64,000 nt of DNA, from contig NZ_RAPR01000001.1 in assembly GCF_003610235.1 (NCBI RefSeq), positions 434,001 through 498,000 of the forward strand. The letters run 5' to 3'. Position numbers and translations under genes: made by a program. The notes beneath the pieces are model-generated. The model saw only the letters and a list, made by a program, of their open reading frames with translations. It made no database searches and was not told where the DNA came from. The stretch is from Catellatospora citrea. Its GTDB lineage: Bacteria > Actinomycetota > Actinomycetes > Mycobacteriales > Micromonosporaceae. Positions 9,607-18,544 of the stretch are shown piece after piece. Numbering within the stretch: position 1 is the first letter of the stretch; every line of letters starts with the position of its first letter.

Positions 9607-11021
9607 CTCTGCTCCCTCCGCATGCGTCGGATGTTGAACAACATCGCGGGCAGGACCAGCAGGAACAGCAGCACGCCCAGCGCGCTGCCGAGCCCGAAGT
9701 CCAGTCCCCCGCCGAACGAGACCCGGTACATCTGCAGGGCGATCACGTTGGCGTCGTCCTGCGACGACTCCGGTGCCAGCACCATCACCAGGTCGAAGAT
9801 CTTGAGCACGTTGATGGTCAGCGTCACCAGCACCACGACCAGGACCGGGCGCACCAGCGGCACGGTCACCCGCCGGAACACCTGCCACTCGGAGGCGCCG
9901 TCGACCCGGGCCGCCTCCAGCGCGTCGCGCGGGATCGCCGACAGGCCCGCCGTGATCAGCACCATGGCGAAGCCCGCCCAGATCCAGATGTAGGCCAGGA
10001 TGATCGACGGGGTCACCAGCGACGGCCCGAGCCAGGTCACCCCGTTGAACGGGGCGGTGAAGTTGTCCGGGCTCAGCCGCACCGTGTAGCCGCCGTCGGC
10101 GAGTCCGGCGAAGGCGAACCTGCCGTCCGGGCCGGTCTGCGTGGTGGCCACCACGGCGCCGTCGCGCAGCGCCTGCACCGTCATGGCCGGCAGCCCGCGC
10201 TCGACCGGGTCGATGACCCCGGCGGTGCCGCCGCCACCGGGGGTGAAGTCCAGCCACACCACCCCGGCCAGCCCGGCGCCCGGCGGGGCCGCCGCCGGCA
10301 CGGCGTCGGCGGGCACCCGGTCCTGCGGCAGGCCCACCAGCGGCATCAGCACGGTCGTGCCCGTCGTCGCGGTGGTCTCGAAGCCGCCCGCGGCCTCGGT
10401 CAGCGGCGCGCCGTCGCGCGGCCGGGCGCCGAAATACTGCGACGGCGGGCTGAACGCGTCGTGCACCGTCACCACGGCCGCGTTGAGCAGGCCGCGGTCC
10501 GGGCTCTCGTCGTAGACCATGCGGAAGGTCACGCCGGCGGCGAGGAACGAGATCGCCATCGGCATGAAGACGATCGCCTTGAACACCGAGGCGAGCCGCA
10601 CCCGTTCGATCAGCACGGCGAAGACCAGGCCCATCGCGGTCACCAGGGAGGGCGCGACCACGACCCAGACGATGTTGTTGACGATGGCGTGCCGGGTCTC
10701 CGGCGCGGTGAACATCCGTACGTAGTTGTCGACGCCGACGAAGGTGGCTCCGTCGGAGCTGTGCAGGCTGAGCCAGACCGTGTAGACGATCGGGTACGCC
10801 ACCAGGGTCAGCAGGACGAGCACGGCGGGGGCGAGGAACCAGACGCTGGTCAGCTTGTCCTTCCAGGGCTGGCCCTCCCGGCGCGCGGACCGCGCGCCGG
10901 GCGCGCCCGGCCGGTCGGCGTCAGGCGCCGCCGTCGGGGTCTGGCCGTCGACCGGTGCCTGCGAGCCGTGCACAGCGACCGCTGTGACGACCTCGCCGAC
11001 CGGCTCGGACGCGCGTGTCAT
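9603..11021 (-). CDS. Carbohydrate ABC permease (MalF-like) with extracellular SdrD-B-like insert
   Basis: A 472-residue permease, about 150 longer than usual for CUT1. After a disordered N-terminus the first helices lie at about residues 58-165. Then comes a large extracellular insert of about residues 180-345 whose second half reads like an SdrD-B / carboxypeptidase-regulatory Ig-like domain: GVVWLDFTP..., VIDPVERGLPAMTVQAL, TGPDGRFAFAGLADGGYTV. The remaining helices and the EAA loop (ALEAARVDGASEWQVFRRVT) follow. The ATG at 11021 shares a base with the stop of the binding-protein gene (TGATG) and has GGAGG upstream. E. coli MalF also has a large Ig-like P2 loop that touches the binding protein; this insert may play the same part (inference). 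Confidence 0.9.
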   Translation of the reverse strand: MTRASEPVGEVVTAVAVHGSQAPVDGQTPTAAPDADRPGAPGARSARREGQPWKDKLTSVWFLAPAVLVLLTLVAYPIVYTVWLSLHSSDGATFVGVDNYVRMFTAPETRHAIVNNIVWVVVAPSLVTAMGLVFAVLIERVRLASVFKAIVFMPMAISFLAAGVTFRMVYDESPDRGLLNAAVVTVHDAFSPPSQYFGARPRDGAPLTEAAGGFETTATTGTTVLMPLVGLPQDRVPADAVPAAAPPGAGLAGVVWLDFTPGGGGTAGVIDPVERGLPAMTVQALRDGAVVATTQTGPDGRFAFAGLADGGYTVRLSPDNFTAPFNGVTWLGPSLVTPSIILAYIWIWAGFAMVLITAGLSAIPRDALEAARVDGASEWQVFRRVTVPLVRPVLVVVLVTLTINVLKIFDLVMVLAPESSQDDANVIALQMYRVSFGGGLDFGLGSALGVLLFLLVLPAMLFNIRRMRREQR

Positions 11022-12331
11022 CACTTACCTCCGAAGTCCTTCTTGGCGGCTGCCTCGAGCTTGGCGGCGGTGCCGGCCGGGTCGGCCGGGTTGGTCAGGA
11101 AGTCCTGCAGCAGGCGCCACATCGAGGCCCCCGTGCCGCCGCCGAAGGTCTGCGGCGTGAGGTCGGACAGGTCGAAGCGCAGCAGGTCTGCCTTGACCAC
11201 CGACTCGGCGAGCGCGACCGTGGTCGGGTCGGGGTAGGACTTGGTGTCCAGGTTCTTGTTCGCCGACAGGAACCCGCCCTTGGCCGCCATGATCTTCGCG
11301 GCTTCCGGTGAGGCCAGGAAGGCGATCAGCTGCTGGGCCGCCGGGCTGTCCTTGAACGCCACGGCCTGGTCACCGGCGGTCACCACGGCGGGCTTGGAGC
11401 CGTTGACGGCCGGCCAGTCGAAGAACTTGGCGCCCTCGCCGACCTTGACCTTGCCCAGCTTGTTGATCTCCGCAGCGACGAAGTCGCCCTCGAACAGCAT
11501 CGCCGACTGCGGCTTCTCGCCGAAGACGTCCGCGATGGACTGGGTGAACTTCAGCTGGACCGCGCCCTTCGCGCCGCCCTGCACCGCCTTGGCGTCGCCC
11601 CAGTACTGCCCCAGCAGCTGCAGCGTCTGCACCACGGTGGGGTCGGTCCAGGCGATCTCGTGGCGGGACAGCTTGTCGTAGTTCTCCGAGCCGCCGACCC
11701 GCAGGTAGACGTTCTCGAACCAGTCGGTCAGCGTCCAGCCGTCGCCGCCCGGCACCGCCATCGGCGAGATGCCGGCGTCGGCGAGGGTCTTGGTGACCTT
11801 GACGAAGTCGTCCCAGGTGGCCGGGGCCTGCACGCCGGCCTCGGCGAACTTGTCGGTGCGGTACCAGACCACGGACTTGTTGGCGACCTTGAAGTAGACG
11901 CCGTAGAGCTTGCCGTCGACCGTGCCGAGCTGCTGCCAGGCCGGGGAGAAGTTGGCCGCGACCGCGGTGGCGGCCTCGCCGGTCAGCTCCTTGATCGCGC
12001 CCTTGCGGGCGAACTCGTTGACGACGCCGGGCTGCGGGATCAGCGCCACGTCCGGCGGCGAGCCGCCGGCCAGCCGGCTGTTGATCAGCGCGGCGAGGTC
12101 GTCGCCGCCGGAGGTGTACTTGACCGTCGCGCCGGTCTTGGTCGCGAACGCGTCCAGCACCTGCTGGAAGCTCTCCTGCTCGGTGCCCGACCAGGTGCCG
12201 GCCACCTCCAGGGACTGGCCGGCCAGGGGGCCGGCGCCTCCGGTGGTGGTGGGGTCGGCGGTGCCGCTGCACCCGGCGGCGGCCAGGACGGCGACCGAGG
12301 CCAGCGCGGCTGCGCGCAGACTGATTCTCAT
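11021..12331 (-). CDS. Sugar-binding lipoprotein of ABC transporter
   Basis: A 436-residue extracellular solute-binding protein of family 1. The N-terminus is a lipoprotein signal with lipobox LAAAGC, so the mature protein would be anchored to the outer face of the membrane by the Cys at about residue 20. A Gly/Thr linker then leads into the sugar-binding fold (EVAGTWSGTEQESFQQVLDAF; later WDDFVKVTKTLADAGISPMAV). AAGGGA precedes the ATG by 9 bases. It is the second gene of the operon, directly coupled to the MalF-like permease. Its ligand cannot be read from sequence; alpha-glucosides are a reasonable guess because of treS downstream. Confidence 0.93.
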   Translation of the reverse strand: MRISLRAAALASVAVLAAAGCSGTADPTTTGGAGPLAGQSLEVAGTWSGTEQESFQQVLDAFATKTGATVKYTSGGDDLAALINSRLAGGSPPDVALIPQPGVVNEFARKGAIKELTGEAATAVAANFSPAWQQLGTVDGKLYGVYFKVANKSVVWYRTDKFAEAGVQAPATWDDFVKVTKTLADAGISPMAVPGGDGWTLTDWFENVYLRVGGSENYDKLSRHEIAWTDPTVVQTLQLLGQYWGDAKAVQGGAKGAVQLKFTQSIADVFGEKPQSAMLFEGDFVAAEINKLGKVKVGEGAKFFDWPAVNGSKPAVVTAGDQAVAFKDSPAAQQLIAFLASPEAAKIMAAKGGFLSANKNLDTKSYPDPTTVALAESVVKADLLRFDLSDLTPQTFGGGTGASMWRLLQDFLTNPADPAGTAAKLEAAAKKDFGGK

Positions 12332-12414
12332 CTAACATTCCCTTCTGGAGAAGAAGCGGTACCTCTGTCCGACTGGTTTCCGGGGGGTAGGAGCCCCGGC
12401 AGCCGGAAGTCGAT

Positions 12415-13602
12415 TCAGTGGATGCTGCGACCGGTGTCGGCGTCGAACACGTGCAGTCGCGCGGTGTCGACGGAGACGGAGATCCGGTCACCGGCCCGAG
12501 CCGTGGAGCGCGGGCTGAACCGGGCCACCACCGCGGTCCGGTCGGCCCGGTCGTGCTGCGGCTCGGCGCCGGCGTCGCGGGCCAGTTCGCGGGTGTCCTC
12601 GCTGACCACCGCGGGCACGGGCAGGCTGAAGTGCACGTACAGGTCCGAGCCCAGCGCCTCGGTCAGTTCGGCCTCGGCGACAAGGGTCGTGTCCTGCTCG
12701 GCCCGGTCCAGCGCGGCGTCGCGCAGGTCCTCGGCGCGTACGCCGACCACCACCCGCCGGCCCAGGTAGGCCCGCAGCCCCGGCTTCGTGTGCAGCAGGG
12801 TGTCGTCGACCCGCAGGCTCCGCTCGCCCAGCGCGAGCCGCAGCACGCCGCCGTCGTCGGTGAACACGCCCTCGACGAGGTTCATCGGCGGCGAGCCGAT
12901 GAAGCCCGCGACGAACATGTTCACCGGGTTGTCGTAGAGCTCCTGCGGCGCGGCGACCTGCTGCAGCAGGCCCTTGCGCATGACCGCCACGCGGTCGCCG
13001 AGCGTCATCGCCTCGGTCTGGTCGTGGGTGACGTAGACGGTGGTCACCCCGGTGCGCCGGGTGATCCGGCCGATCTCGGCGCGCATCTGCACCCGCAGCT
13101 TGGCGTCGAGGTTGGACAGCGGCTCGTCCATCAGGTAGACGGCGGGCTCGCGTACCATCGCACGGCCCATCGCGACGCGCTGGCGCTGCCCGCCCGACAG
13201 CGACGCCGGACGCCGCCGCAGGTGTTCGGTGAGCCCCAGGGTGTCGGCGACCGCGTTGACCCGGGGTGCGATCTCCTTGTCCCGCATGCCCCGCAGCCGC
13301 AGCCCGAAGCCGATGTTGTCGTAGACGTCGAGGTGCGGGTAGAGCGCGTAGCTCTGGAACACCATCGCGACGTCTCTGTCGCGCGCCGGCACCCGGTTGA
13401 CCACGCGGTCACCGATGCGCAGGGTGCCCTCGCTGATGTCCTCGAGTCCGGCGATCATGCGCAGTGCGGTGCTCTTGCCGCAGCCTGACGGGCCGACCAG
13501 GACGAGGAACTCGCCGTCGGCGATCTGCAGGCTCAGATTCTCGACCGCCCTGGTGCCGTCTGCGTACCGCTTGCCTATCGCGGCGAGCGCGACCTCAGCC
13601 AC
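12415..13602 (-). CDS. Sugar ABC transporter ATPase (MsiK/UgpC-like)
   Basis: A 395-residue ATPase with Walker A GPSGCGKST, signature LSGGQRQRVAMGRAMVRE, Walker B VYLMDEPLSNLDAKL and H-loop YVTHDQTEAMTLGDRV, followed by the C-terminal OB-type regulatory domain seen in MalK/MsiK (residues about 240-395). The GTG at 13602 with GGGAGAGG upstream is preferred over an upstream ATG. It is the first gene of the operon. In Streptomyces a single MsiK often energises several sugar importers; here the ATPase is encoded with its own binding protein and permeases, so it is probably dedicated. Candidate operators lie upstream at 13694-13732. Confidence 0.93.
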   Translation of the reverse strand: MAEVALAAIGKRYADGTRAVENLSLQIADGEFLVLVGPSGCGKSTALRMIAGLEDISEGTLRIGDRVVNRVPARDRDVAMVFQSYALYPHLDVYDNIGFGLRLRGMRDKEIAPRVNAVADTLGLTEHLRRRPASLSGGQRQRVAMGRAMVREPAVYLMDEPLSNLDAKLRVQMRAEIGRITRRTGVTTVYVTHDQTEAMTLGDRVAVMRKGLLQQVAAPQELYDNPVNMFVAGFIGSPPMNLVEGVFTDDGGVLRLALGERSLRVDDTLLHTKPGLRAYLGRRVVVGVRAEDLRDAALDRAEQDTTLVAEAELTEALGSDLYVHFSLPVPAVVSEDTRELARDAGAEPQHDRADRTAVVARFSPRSTARAGDRISVSVDTARLHVFDADTGRSIH

Positions 13603-13693
13603 ACGCCTCTCCCGACATGTCAGTGGTGGACCCCGCCGGGATCGATGTCCGTGGCGGGAGTCGTTGTCGCCAGTCAGTGTTCGGGTGGCGCTT

Positions 13694-13732
13694 CGGTTAC
13701 GGAACACCTACGCGCAACGTGAAACGTAACCG
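13694..13732. promoter_or_regulatory. Inverted repeat upstream of sugar ABC operon
   Basis: Perfect 8-bp arms CGGTTACG (13694-13701) and CGTAACCG (13725-13732) flank a spacer containing ACGT-GAA-ACGT. It sits about 90-130 bases ahead of the ATPase start within a 379-bp gene-free region (13603-13981), and is a candidate operator for a sugar repressor. Confidence 0.35.
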
Positions 13733-13833
13733 CCTTGTTGCTCACCGGACGGGCGGCCGTGCACCGTCCTTTCCCTTGAAACGGACCGATCTCGCCGGGC
13801 ATAACGGTCAAGAATCGTCTATTTGCGACTCGT

Positions 13834-13869
13834 GGCATGCTCCGTTCGGTGAACGCGCCGAAACATGCC
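13834..13869. promoter_or_regulatory. Nested inverted repeat ahead of HemD-HTH gene
   Basis: GGCATG (13834-13839) and CATGCC (13864-13869) enclose TTCGG...CCGAA (13845-13849, 13858-13862). It lies about 115-150 bases before the HemD-like gene. The remainder of the 13603-13981 gap shows no gene, only possible promoters such as TATTAA near 13945. Confidence 0.3.
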
Positions 13870-13981
13870 GGAAACATTCGGCCGGCGCCAAGCCCCAGGG
13901 CGAAAAACCGGCGGGGCGGCCAATCCGAGCCGCCGCGCGACGCGTATTAAGGAGTGTCCTCACCGCCGCCGAAAGGGACCC

Positions 13982-15184
13982 GTGCCGACACGAGCCAGGC
14001 AACGCCCGCCAGATCCGCCGTCCGTCGGCGCGCTGGCGGGTTTCGCCGTGGCCGTGATCAGCGAACTGCGCCGCCACCCCATGGCCGCGGAGCTGGCGGC
14101 CGAGGGCGCCCGGGTCGTCAGCGTGCAGTCCGTGCGCACGCTCGCCCAGCCGGTGGAGGACACCCTCCAGCAAGCCACCATGGCCTGCCTGACCAGCCCC
14201 ATCGACCACCTCGTGGTCACCGCCGCGGTCGAGTTCAACTACTGGATGGCCGCCGCCCGCAGCTGGCGGCTGGACGTGCCGCTGCTGGCCAGGTTCGGCC
14301 ACGCCAGGCTGCTGGCCAGCAATCCCCGCTGCGCCGACGCGCTGCGGGCCCTGGGCTTCACCGACATCTCGTCCGCGGTGGACAACACCACCGACGGCCT
14401 GGTCATGCACCTGCGCCACCGGCTGCCCCCGGGCCAGACGATCGCGCTGCAGCTGTACACCCCGGCCATGCACGAACTGGCCCACACGCTCAGCGAGGCC
14501 GGGCACGAGGTGGTGGCCGTGCCGACGTTCCAGGTGCTGCCCTCGATCAGCCCCGACACGATGCGCCGCCTGGTCAACCAGATCGTCCGGCGCCACGTCG
14601 ACGCGATCACGCTGACCAGCGCCGAGGCCGTCCGGAGCCTGCTGTGGCACGCCCGCACCTGCGACCAGTTCGACGAGCTGCGCCAGGCGCTGACCTCCGA
14701 CGTGGCCACGGTCTGCCTCGGCCCGCTGACCGCCGCACCGCTGCGGGAACTGAAGATCCCCGTGCAGGTCGCCGCCGCCCCCTACCCGGAGCAGCTCACC
14801 GCCGCCGTACGCGACGCGCTGCGGCAGCGGGCGCACCGCCTGGAGGCCGACCGGCACACCCTGGAGATCCGTGGTGAGGCCGTGCTGCTCGACGGCGAGC
14901 TCATCACGCTGCAGCAGGGCCCGATGGCCGTGCTGCGCGTGCTGGCCCGCCACCCCGACCGGGTGCTGTCCCCCACCGAGGTGCGCGGGCAGCTGCCGTT
15001 CTGGGCCAGCGCCGACGACCACGCGATCGAGATGGCCGTGTCGCGGCTGCGGCGCGCGCTGCGGGGCGTCGAGCTGGTCCAGACCGTGATGAAACGCGGG
15101 TATCGGCTGGTCGAACACAGTCCGGCCGGTCACGACGAGGACGAGCTGCCCATGGCCGAACCGCGCCGGCACGGACCGCGCTGA
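13982..15184 (+). CDS. HemD-like protein fused to OmpR-type winged helix (NnaR-like)
   Basis: A 400-residue protein. Residues about 10-275 match the uroporphyrinogen-III synthase fold (LAGFAVAVISELRRHPMAAEL...; IDHLVVTAAVEFNYWM; ALRALGFTDIS). The C-terminal 100 residues form an OmpR/PhoB winged helix (TLQQGPMAVLRVLARHPDRV, ending in TVMKRGYRLVE). This fusion is known from NnaR of Streptomyces, a co-regulator of nitrate assimilation, and from the mycobacterial homologue. Enzyme activity is doubtful in that family. The GTG start at 13982 has GAAAGGGA upstream. No nitrogen-assimilation gene is visible nearby, so the regulon remains open. Confidence 0.85.
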   Translation: MPTRARQRPPDPPSVGALAGFAVAVISELRRHPMAAELAAEGARVVSVQSVRTLAQPVEDTLQQATMACLTSPIDHLVVTAAVEFNYWMAAARSWRLDVPLLARFGHARLLASNPRCADALRALGFTDISSAVDNTTDGLVMHLRHRLPPGQTIALQLYTPAMHELAHTLSEAGHEVVAVPTFQVLPSISPDTMRRLVNQIVRRHVDAITLTSAEAVRSLLWHARTCDQFDELRQALTSDVATVCLGPLTAAPLRELKIPVQVAAAPYPEQLTAAVRDALRQRAHRLEADRHTLEIRGEAVLLDGELITLQQGPMAVLRVLARHPDRVLSPTEVRGQLPFWASADDHAIEMAVSRLRRALRGVELVQTVMKRGYRLVEHSPAGHDEDELPMAEPRRHGPR

Positions 15185-15188
15185 CCGA

Positions 15189-15206
15189 ATGGGCCCCGTA
15201 TGGGCC
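15189..15206 (+). promoter_or_regulatory. Two direct ATGGGCC half-sites
   Basis: ATGGGCC occurs at 15189-15195 and again at 15200-15206, ahead of the 763-residue T7SS-related gene. It matches the half-site of the palindrome repeated in the secretion island further right, though as a direct and not an inverted repeat. Confidence 0.35.
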
Positions 15207-15256
15207 TCCCCGTCCGCCACCCGGCGGGGGACGATGTCGGCCGAGGAGGCCCTGCG

Positions 15257-17548
15257 ATGAGCGAGTTGACGGCCCGTTGGTACGGGCACACGCTGGTGAT
15301 CGGCGTGGACGACGGGCTTCCGCGCGACCTGGTCGAGGCGCTGCCGTCCGAACGGGACCGCCACACGGTGCTGCTCGCCGGCGACGCCCCCCTGTCGCCG
15401 GAGCCGGTCGCCCGCCTGATCGGCGAGGAGTTGCCCAGGGCGGCCTCGATCCGGCTCGCCTGCTCCGCGGCCGGGACCGGGCCGATCGCCCAGCAGCTCG
15501 CCGACCGGCTGCGCATCGACGTCGTCGCACCGCTGGGACCCACCATGCTCGTCGGGCCGGGCTCCCTGTTCGTCGTCCGGCGGCCCCGCGCCCACTCCTG
15601 GCGCCTGCACCGGCCGGGCGAGCGGGCCCGCGACCTCGGCGCGCCCCGCCATCCGGCCCCGCAGTGGCAGGTCCCGCTGCCCCGCCAGCCGTTCGGCCGG
15701 CTGCACGGCCTGGTCGCCCACGACCTGCCCGCCGGCTTCTGGCTGCACCGCCCCCAGCGTCGGCCGCTGCCCGCGGACGACCCCGCGTACGCGATCGAGG
15801 TCGACGCCGAACGCGTCGTGGTGCTGGTCGGGCAGCCCGATCGCGAGCCGCCGTCGCCGCGCAAGGTGTACCGCTGGCTCAGCCGGCTGCCACGCACCGC
15901 GCTGGGCCGGCTGGTGCTGATGCCGTACGGCCCCTGGGGTTCGCTGCTCGACACGGTGGCGGGGCGGCTCAGCACGGACCTGCGCGTGACCGTCGGGCGC
16001 ACCGCCGGGCTGCCGGTGCGCTCGCGCGGCACGATCTACCACGTGCCCGTGGACGCCGCCGGTCGCACCGGGCCCCGGCCCGTCGCGCAGACGATGTCCT
16101 ACCTGGCCGACGAATCGGCGCCCCGGATCGACTCGTGGATCAGCCCCACCTCGGGACAGCTGGTGACGGGCCGCCCGGTCGAGGACGTGGGCGACGGGTG
16201 GCTCGTCGAGGTCGTCCGCGGCGGCTACTGGCTGCGAGAGGCGGACGCCCCGCACGGCGACGACGTACGGCTGCGCCCCGCCGACGGCGGCGACACCTTC
16301 CTCGTCGACGTGACCGGCGCCCAAGCCCACGACCTCGCCCGGCTGCTCGCCGCGCGCCTGCCCGCCGACATCCGCGACAGCCTGCGCTTCGAGCAGCGCG
16401 CCGAGGCCACCGCCCCGCAGGTCGACCCGAGATCCGCCCGGCACCGCCAGCAGCCCACGGACCATGACCCCGACGCGGCCGCGGTGACCGCACCGGTGAC
16501 CTCCGCGATACCCGCCCCGCTGACCGCGCCCGCCGTGCCGGCCGTGCCGCCGGTCGTGTCCGCACCCCAGGTGCCCCCGGCCCCGCCGCTGCTCACGGCC
16601 CCGCAGGTGGGGTCAGGCCCGGCCGCCGTCGCCGCGCCCGCGACCCTGTCCGCGGCGGCCGTCACCGTGCCCCGCGCGTCCGCCGTCGCGCCGCCGTCAC
16701 CGCCGCAGGCCACCGACGTGGCGGCGGCCCCGCCGCCGGGGCACCGGACCGCGGAACCCGAGCCCGCCCCGCCGAGCACCACGCGACGTTCCACCGCCGG
16801 GCCGACCGCCCGCGACGCGACTCCGCCACCGGTGGCGTCCGCCGCGCCGACGACTCCGACGGTGTCCGCCGTCCCGACGGCTCCGGCGGCGGCCGCGCTG
16901 CCACCGCTGCCGCCGCTGCGCCGCCAGCCGGGCGCGGTGCCCGCACCCGCGCCCCGCCGCAGCAACGTCCACGAGCAGCGGCGCGTCCGCGAGCACCTCG
17001 GCGCGCGGTACGACGTGCACGCCCGCGACGTCGCCCAGCTGCTGGTGCGGCTGCCGGGCATCCGGCCCGGCGTCGACGAATCCGCCGACGCCGTCGTGGC
17101 CGACCTGGTCGCCGTCGCGGCGACGCTGCGGCCGGGCCGCACCGGCACCGAACCCGCGCTGCGTGCCTGCCTGCTCAGCGGCCTGAACCGGCTGCCCACC
17201 GCGCTGGGCCCGGTGCGGGCCTGGGCTCCCGCCGACCCGGTCCCGCACCGGGCGGGTGACGTCCTGATCAGTCCCGGCCTGCTGCGCGCGGGCGGGCAGG
17301 CTCCGGACGGCGACCGCCACGACGCCTTCACCGTGTACTCGCTCACCGGCCGGCGCCCCGGGGTGCTCTCCGACCGTGACGAGGTCCTGTTCGCACCGGG
17401 CACCGTGTTCGCGGTGCTCGACACCGCCACCGGCCCCGACGGCGTACGCCGGGTGCTGCTGCGTGAACTCGCCGGTCCCGACGCGGGCGGCCCGTCCACC
17501 GAGCAGGTCCTGGAAAGCCTGCGCGCCGACGCGGCCCGCCGCCGCTAG
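15257..17548 (+). CDS. Large modular protein with C-terminal ADP-ribosyltransferase-like region
   Basis: A 763-residue protein with GAGGAGG upstream. Residues about 1-380 hold two copies of an alpha/beta module (VRLxxxxxGTxxxAQQLADRL-like strand-helix pattern, closing with GWLVEVVRGGYWLRE). Related modules occur in the two giant proteins of the secretion island. Residues about 395-570 are a Pro/Ala/Val-rich linker. The last 185 residues include TVYSLTGRRPG and DEVLFAPGTVFAVLD, a layout like the strand pair that carries the STS and ExE motifs of ADP-ribosyltransferases; only one Glu (about 709) is obvious, so activity is uncertain. No signal peptide or membrane helix is seen. It is a candidate effector or scaffold for type VII secretion. 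Confidence 0.7.
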   Translation: MSELTARWYGHTLVIGVDDGLPRDLVEALPSERDRHTVLLAGDAPLSPEPVARLIGEELPRAASIRLACSAAGTGPIAQQLADRLRIDVVAPLGPTMLVGPGSLFVVRRPRAHSWRLHRPGERARDLGAPRHPAPQWQVPLPRQPFGRLHGLVAHDLPAGFWLHRPQRRPLPADDPAYAIEVDAERVVVLVGQPDREPPSPRKVYRWLSRLPRTALGRLVLMPYGPWGSLLDTVAGRLSTDLRVTVGRTAGLPVRSRGTIYHVPVDAAGRTGPRPVAQTMSYLADESAPRIDSWISPTSGQLVTGRPVEDVGDGWLVEVVRGGYWLREADAPHGDDVRLRPADGGDTFLVDVTGAQAHDLARLLAARLPADIRDSLRFEQRAEATAPQVDPRSARHRQQPTDHDPDAAAVTAPVTSAIPAPLTAPAVPAVPPVVSAPQVPPAPPLLTAPQVGSGPAAVAAPATLSAAAVTVPRASAVAPPSPPQATDVAAAPPPGHRTAEPEPAPPSTTRRSTAGPTARDATPPPVASAAPTTPTVSAVPTAPAAAALPPLPPLRRQPGAVPAPAPRRSNVHEQRRVREHLGARYDVHARDVAQLLVRLPGIRPGVDESADAVVADLVAVAATLRPGRTGTEPALRACLLSGLNRLPTALGPVRAWAPADPVPHRAGDVLISPGLLRAGGQAPDGDRHDAFTVYSLTGRRPGVLSDRDEVLFAPGTVFAVLDTATGPDGVRRVLLRELAGPDAGGPSTEQVLESLRADAARRR

Positions 17549-17598
17549 CCCGGCGCGGCCCGCCGGACGACCCTGTCCACCGAACCCGAGGAAGACCC

Positions 17599-18507
17599 GT
17601 GACCCACCAGGAAGACGCCGACGACACCCTCGACGTGCCGGAGGGCGCGCCACGCCCGTACCTGCTGGCCGCGATGGACGGCCCCGCCGACCGGCGGGCC
17701 GGTGCGTGGAGCTCCAAGCTCGCCCTCGCCGCGGGTCTCGGCGCGGTCCTGGTCACCGCCGCCGCCGTGGTGGCGGCGACCGGAACCGGCAGCGGGCCCT
17801 CGCTGGCCGATCCGTTGCCGACCCAATCCAGCGCCGGCAACGGGTTCGACCTGCCCGAGGCACCGTTGCCGACCGCCACGGAGCCCACCGCCACCGCGGG
17901 GCCTACCGCCACCCCGGAGCCCGCCGCCTCGCCCGACGCGGGATCACCCGGCAGCTCGCCGGATCCCTCCCTGCCGGGCCGCCCGCCGCAAACGGGCCGT
18001 CCGACCGGGGTGCAGCAGCCCCGCCCGAGCGCCACCGTGAAACCGCCGACCAGCGTCGTGACGGTTCCGCAGCCCACCGCTTCGGCCAAGCCGGTGGCTC
18101 AGCCGCCCCCATCTCCGTCCCCGGCTGCGCCGAGCGGACGGCCGATCGTCGGCCACGAGTCAGGCAAGTGCCTGCAGGCAGCCGCGCGCGACGGGGCCCC
18201 GGTGCAGGTGTGGAGCTGCAACGGCTCCAGCCAGCAGCAGTGGACGATCAAGTCGGACGGCACCATCCGGACCGGCGGCTTCTGCCTGGACGCGGCGTGG
18301 GCCTCGACCGCCAACGGCACGGTCATCCAGGTGGCCCGCTGCAACGGCGGCAGCGCCCAGCGGTTCACCCTGAACACGGCCCACGACCTCGTCGGGCGGC
18401 AGGCCGACAAGTGCGTCGACGTCCGGGACCACGGCACCGCCAACGGCACCGGCACCCAGCTGTGGACGTGCATGGGCAGCAGCAACCAGAAGTGGACGAT
18501 GCGCTGA
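17599..18507 (+). CDS. Membrane-anchored ricin-B-type lectin
   Basis: A 302-residue protein. A short cytoplasmic head is followed by one membrane helix (about residues 38-60: LALAAGLGAVLVTAAAVVAA), then a Pro/Thr/Ser-rich linker of about 115 residues. A C-terminal beta-trefoil follows from about 180 with QxW-like repeats (QQQWTI, AQRFTL, NQKWTM) and paired cysteines (GKCLQAA, CNGSS, DKCVDV). Ricin-B lectins bind carbohydrates; topology puts the lectin outside the cell. GTG start with GAGGAAGA upstream. It follows the 763-residue gene by 50 bp and may be co-transcribed. A hairpin overlaps its end. Confidence 0.88.
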   Translation: MTHQEDADDTLDVPEGAPRPYLLAAMDGPADRRAGAWSSKLALAAGLGAVLVTAAAVVAATGTGSGPSLADPLPTQSSAGNGFDLPEAPLPTATEPTATAGPTATPEPAASPDAGSPGSSPDPSLPGRPPQTGRPTGVQQPRPSATVKPPTSVVTVPQPTASAKPVAQPPPSPSPAAPSGRPIVGHESGKCLQAAARDGAPVQVWSCNGSSQQQWTIKSDGTIRTGGFCLDAAWASTANGTVIQVARCNGGSAQRFTLNTAHDLVGRQADKCVDVRDHGTANGTGTQLWTCMGSSNQKWTMR

Positions 18508-18514
18508 CCGGCGC

Positions 18515-18544
18515 GCGACCGGGCCGCTCACCCGGCCCGGTCGC
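18515..18544. terminator. Bidirectional terminator between convergent genes
   Basis: Perfect 12-bp arms GCGACCGGGCCG (18515-18526) and CGGCCCGGTCGC (18533-18544) with a 6-base loop lie in the 20-bp gap and in the final codons of the LAL gene. It could stop transcripts from both sides. Confidence 0.65.
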
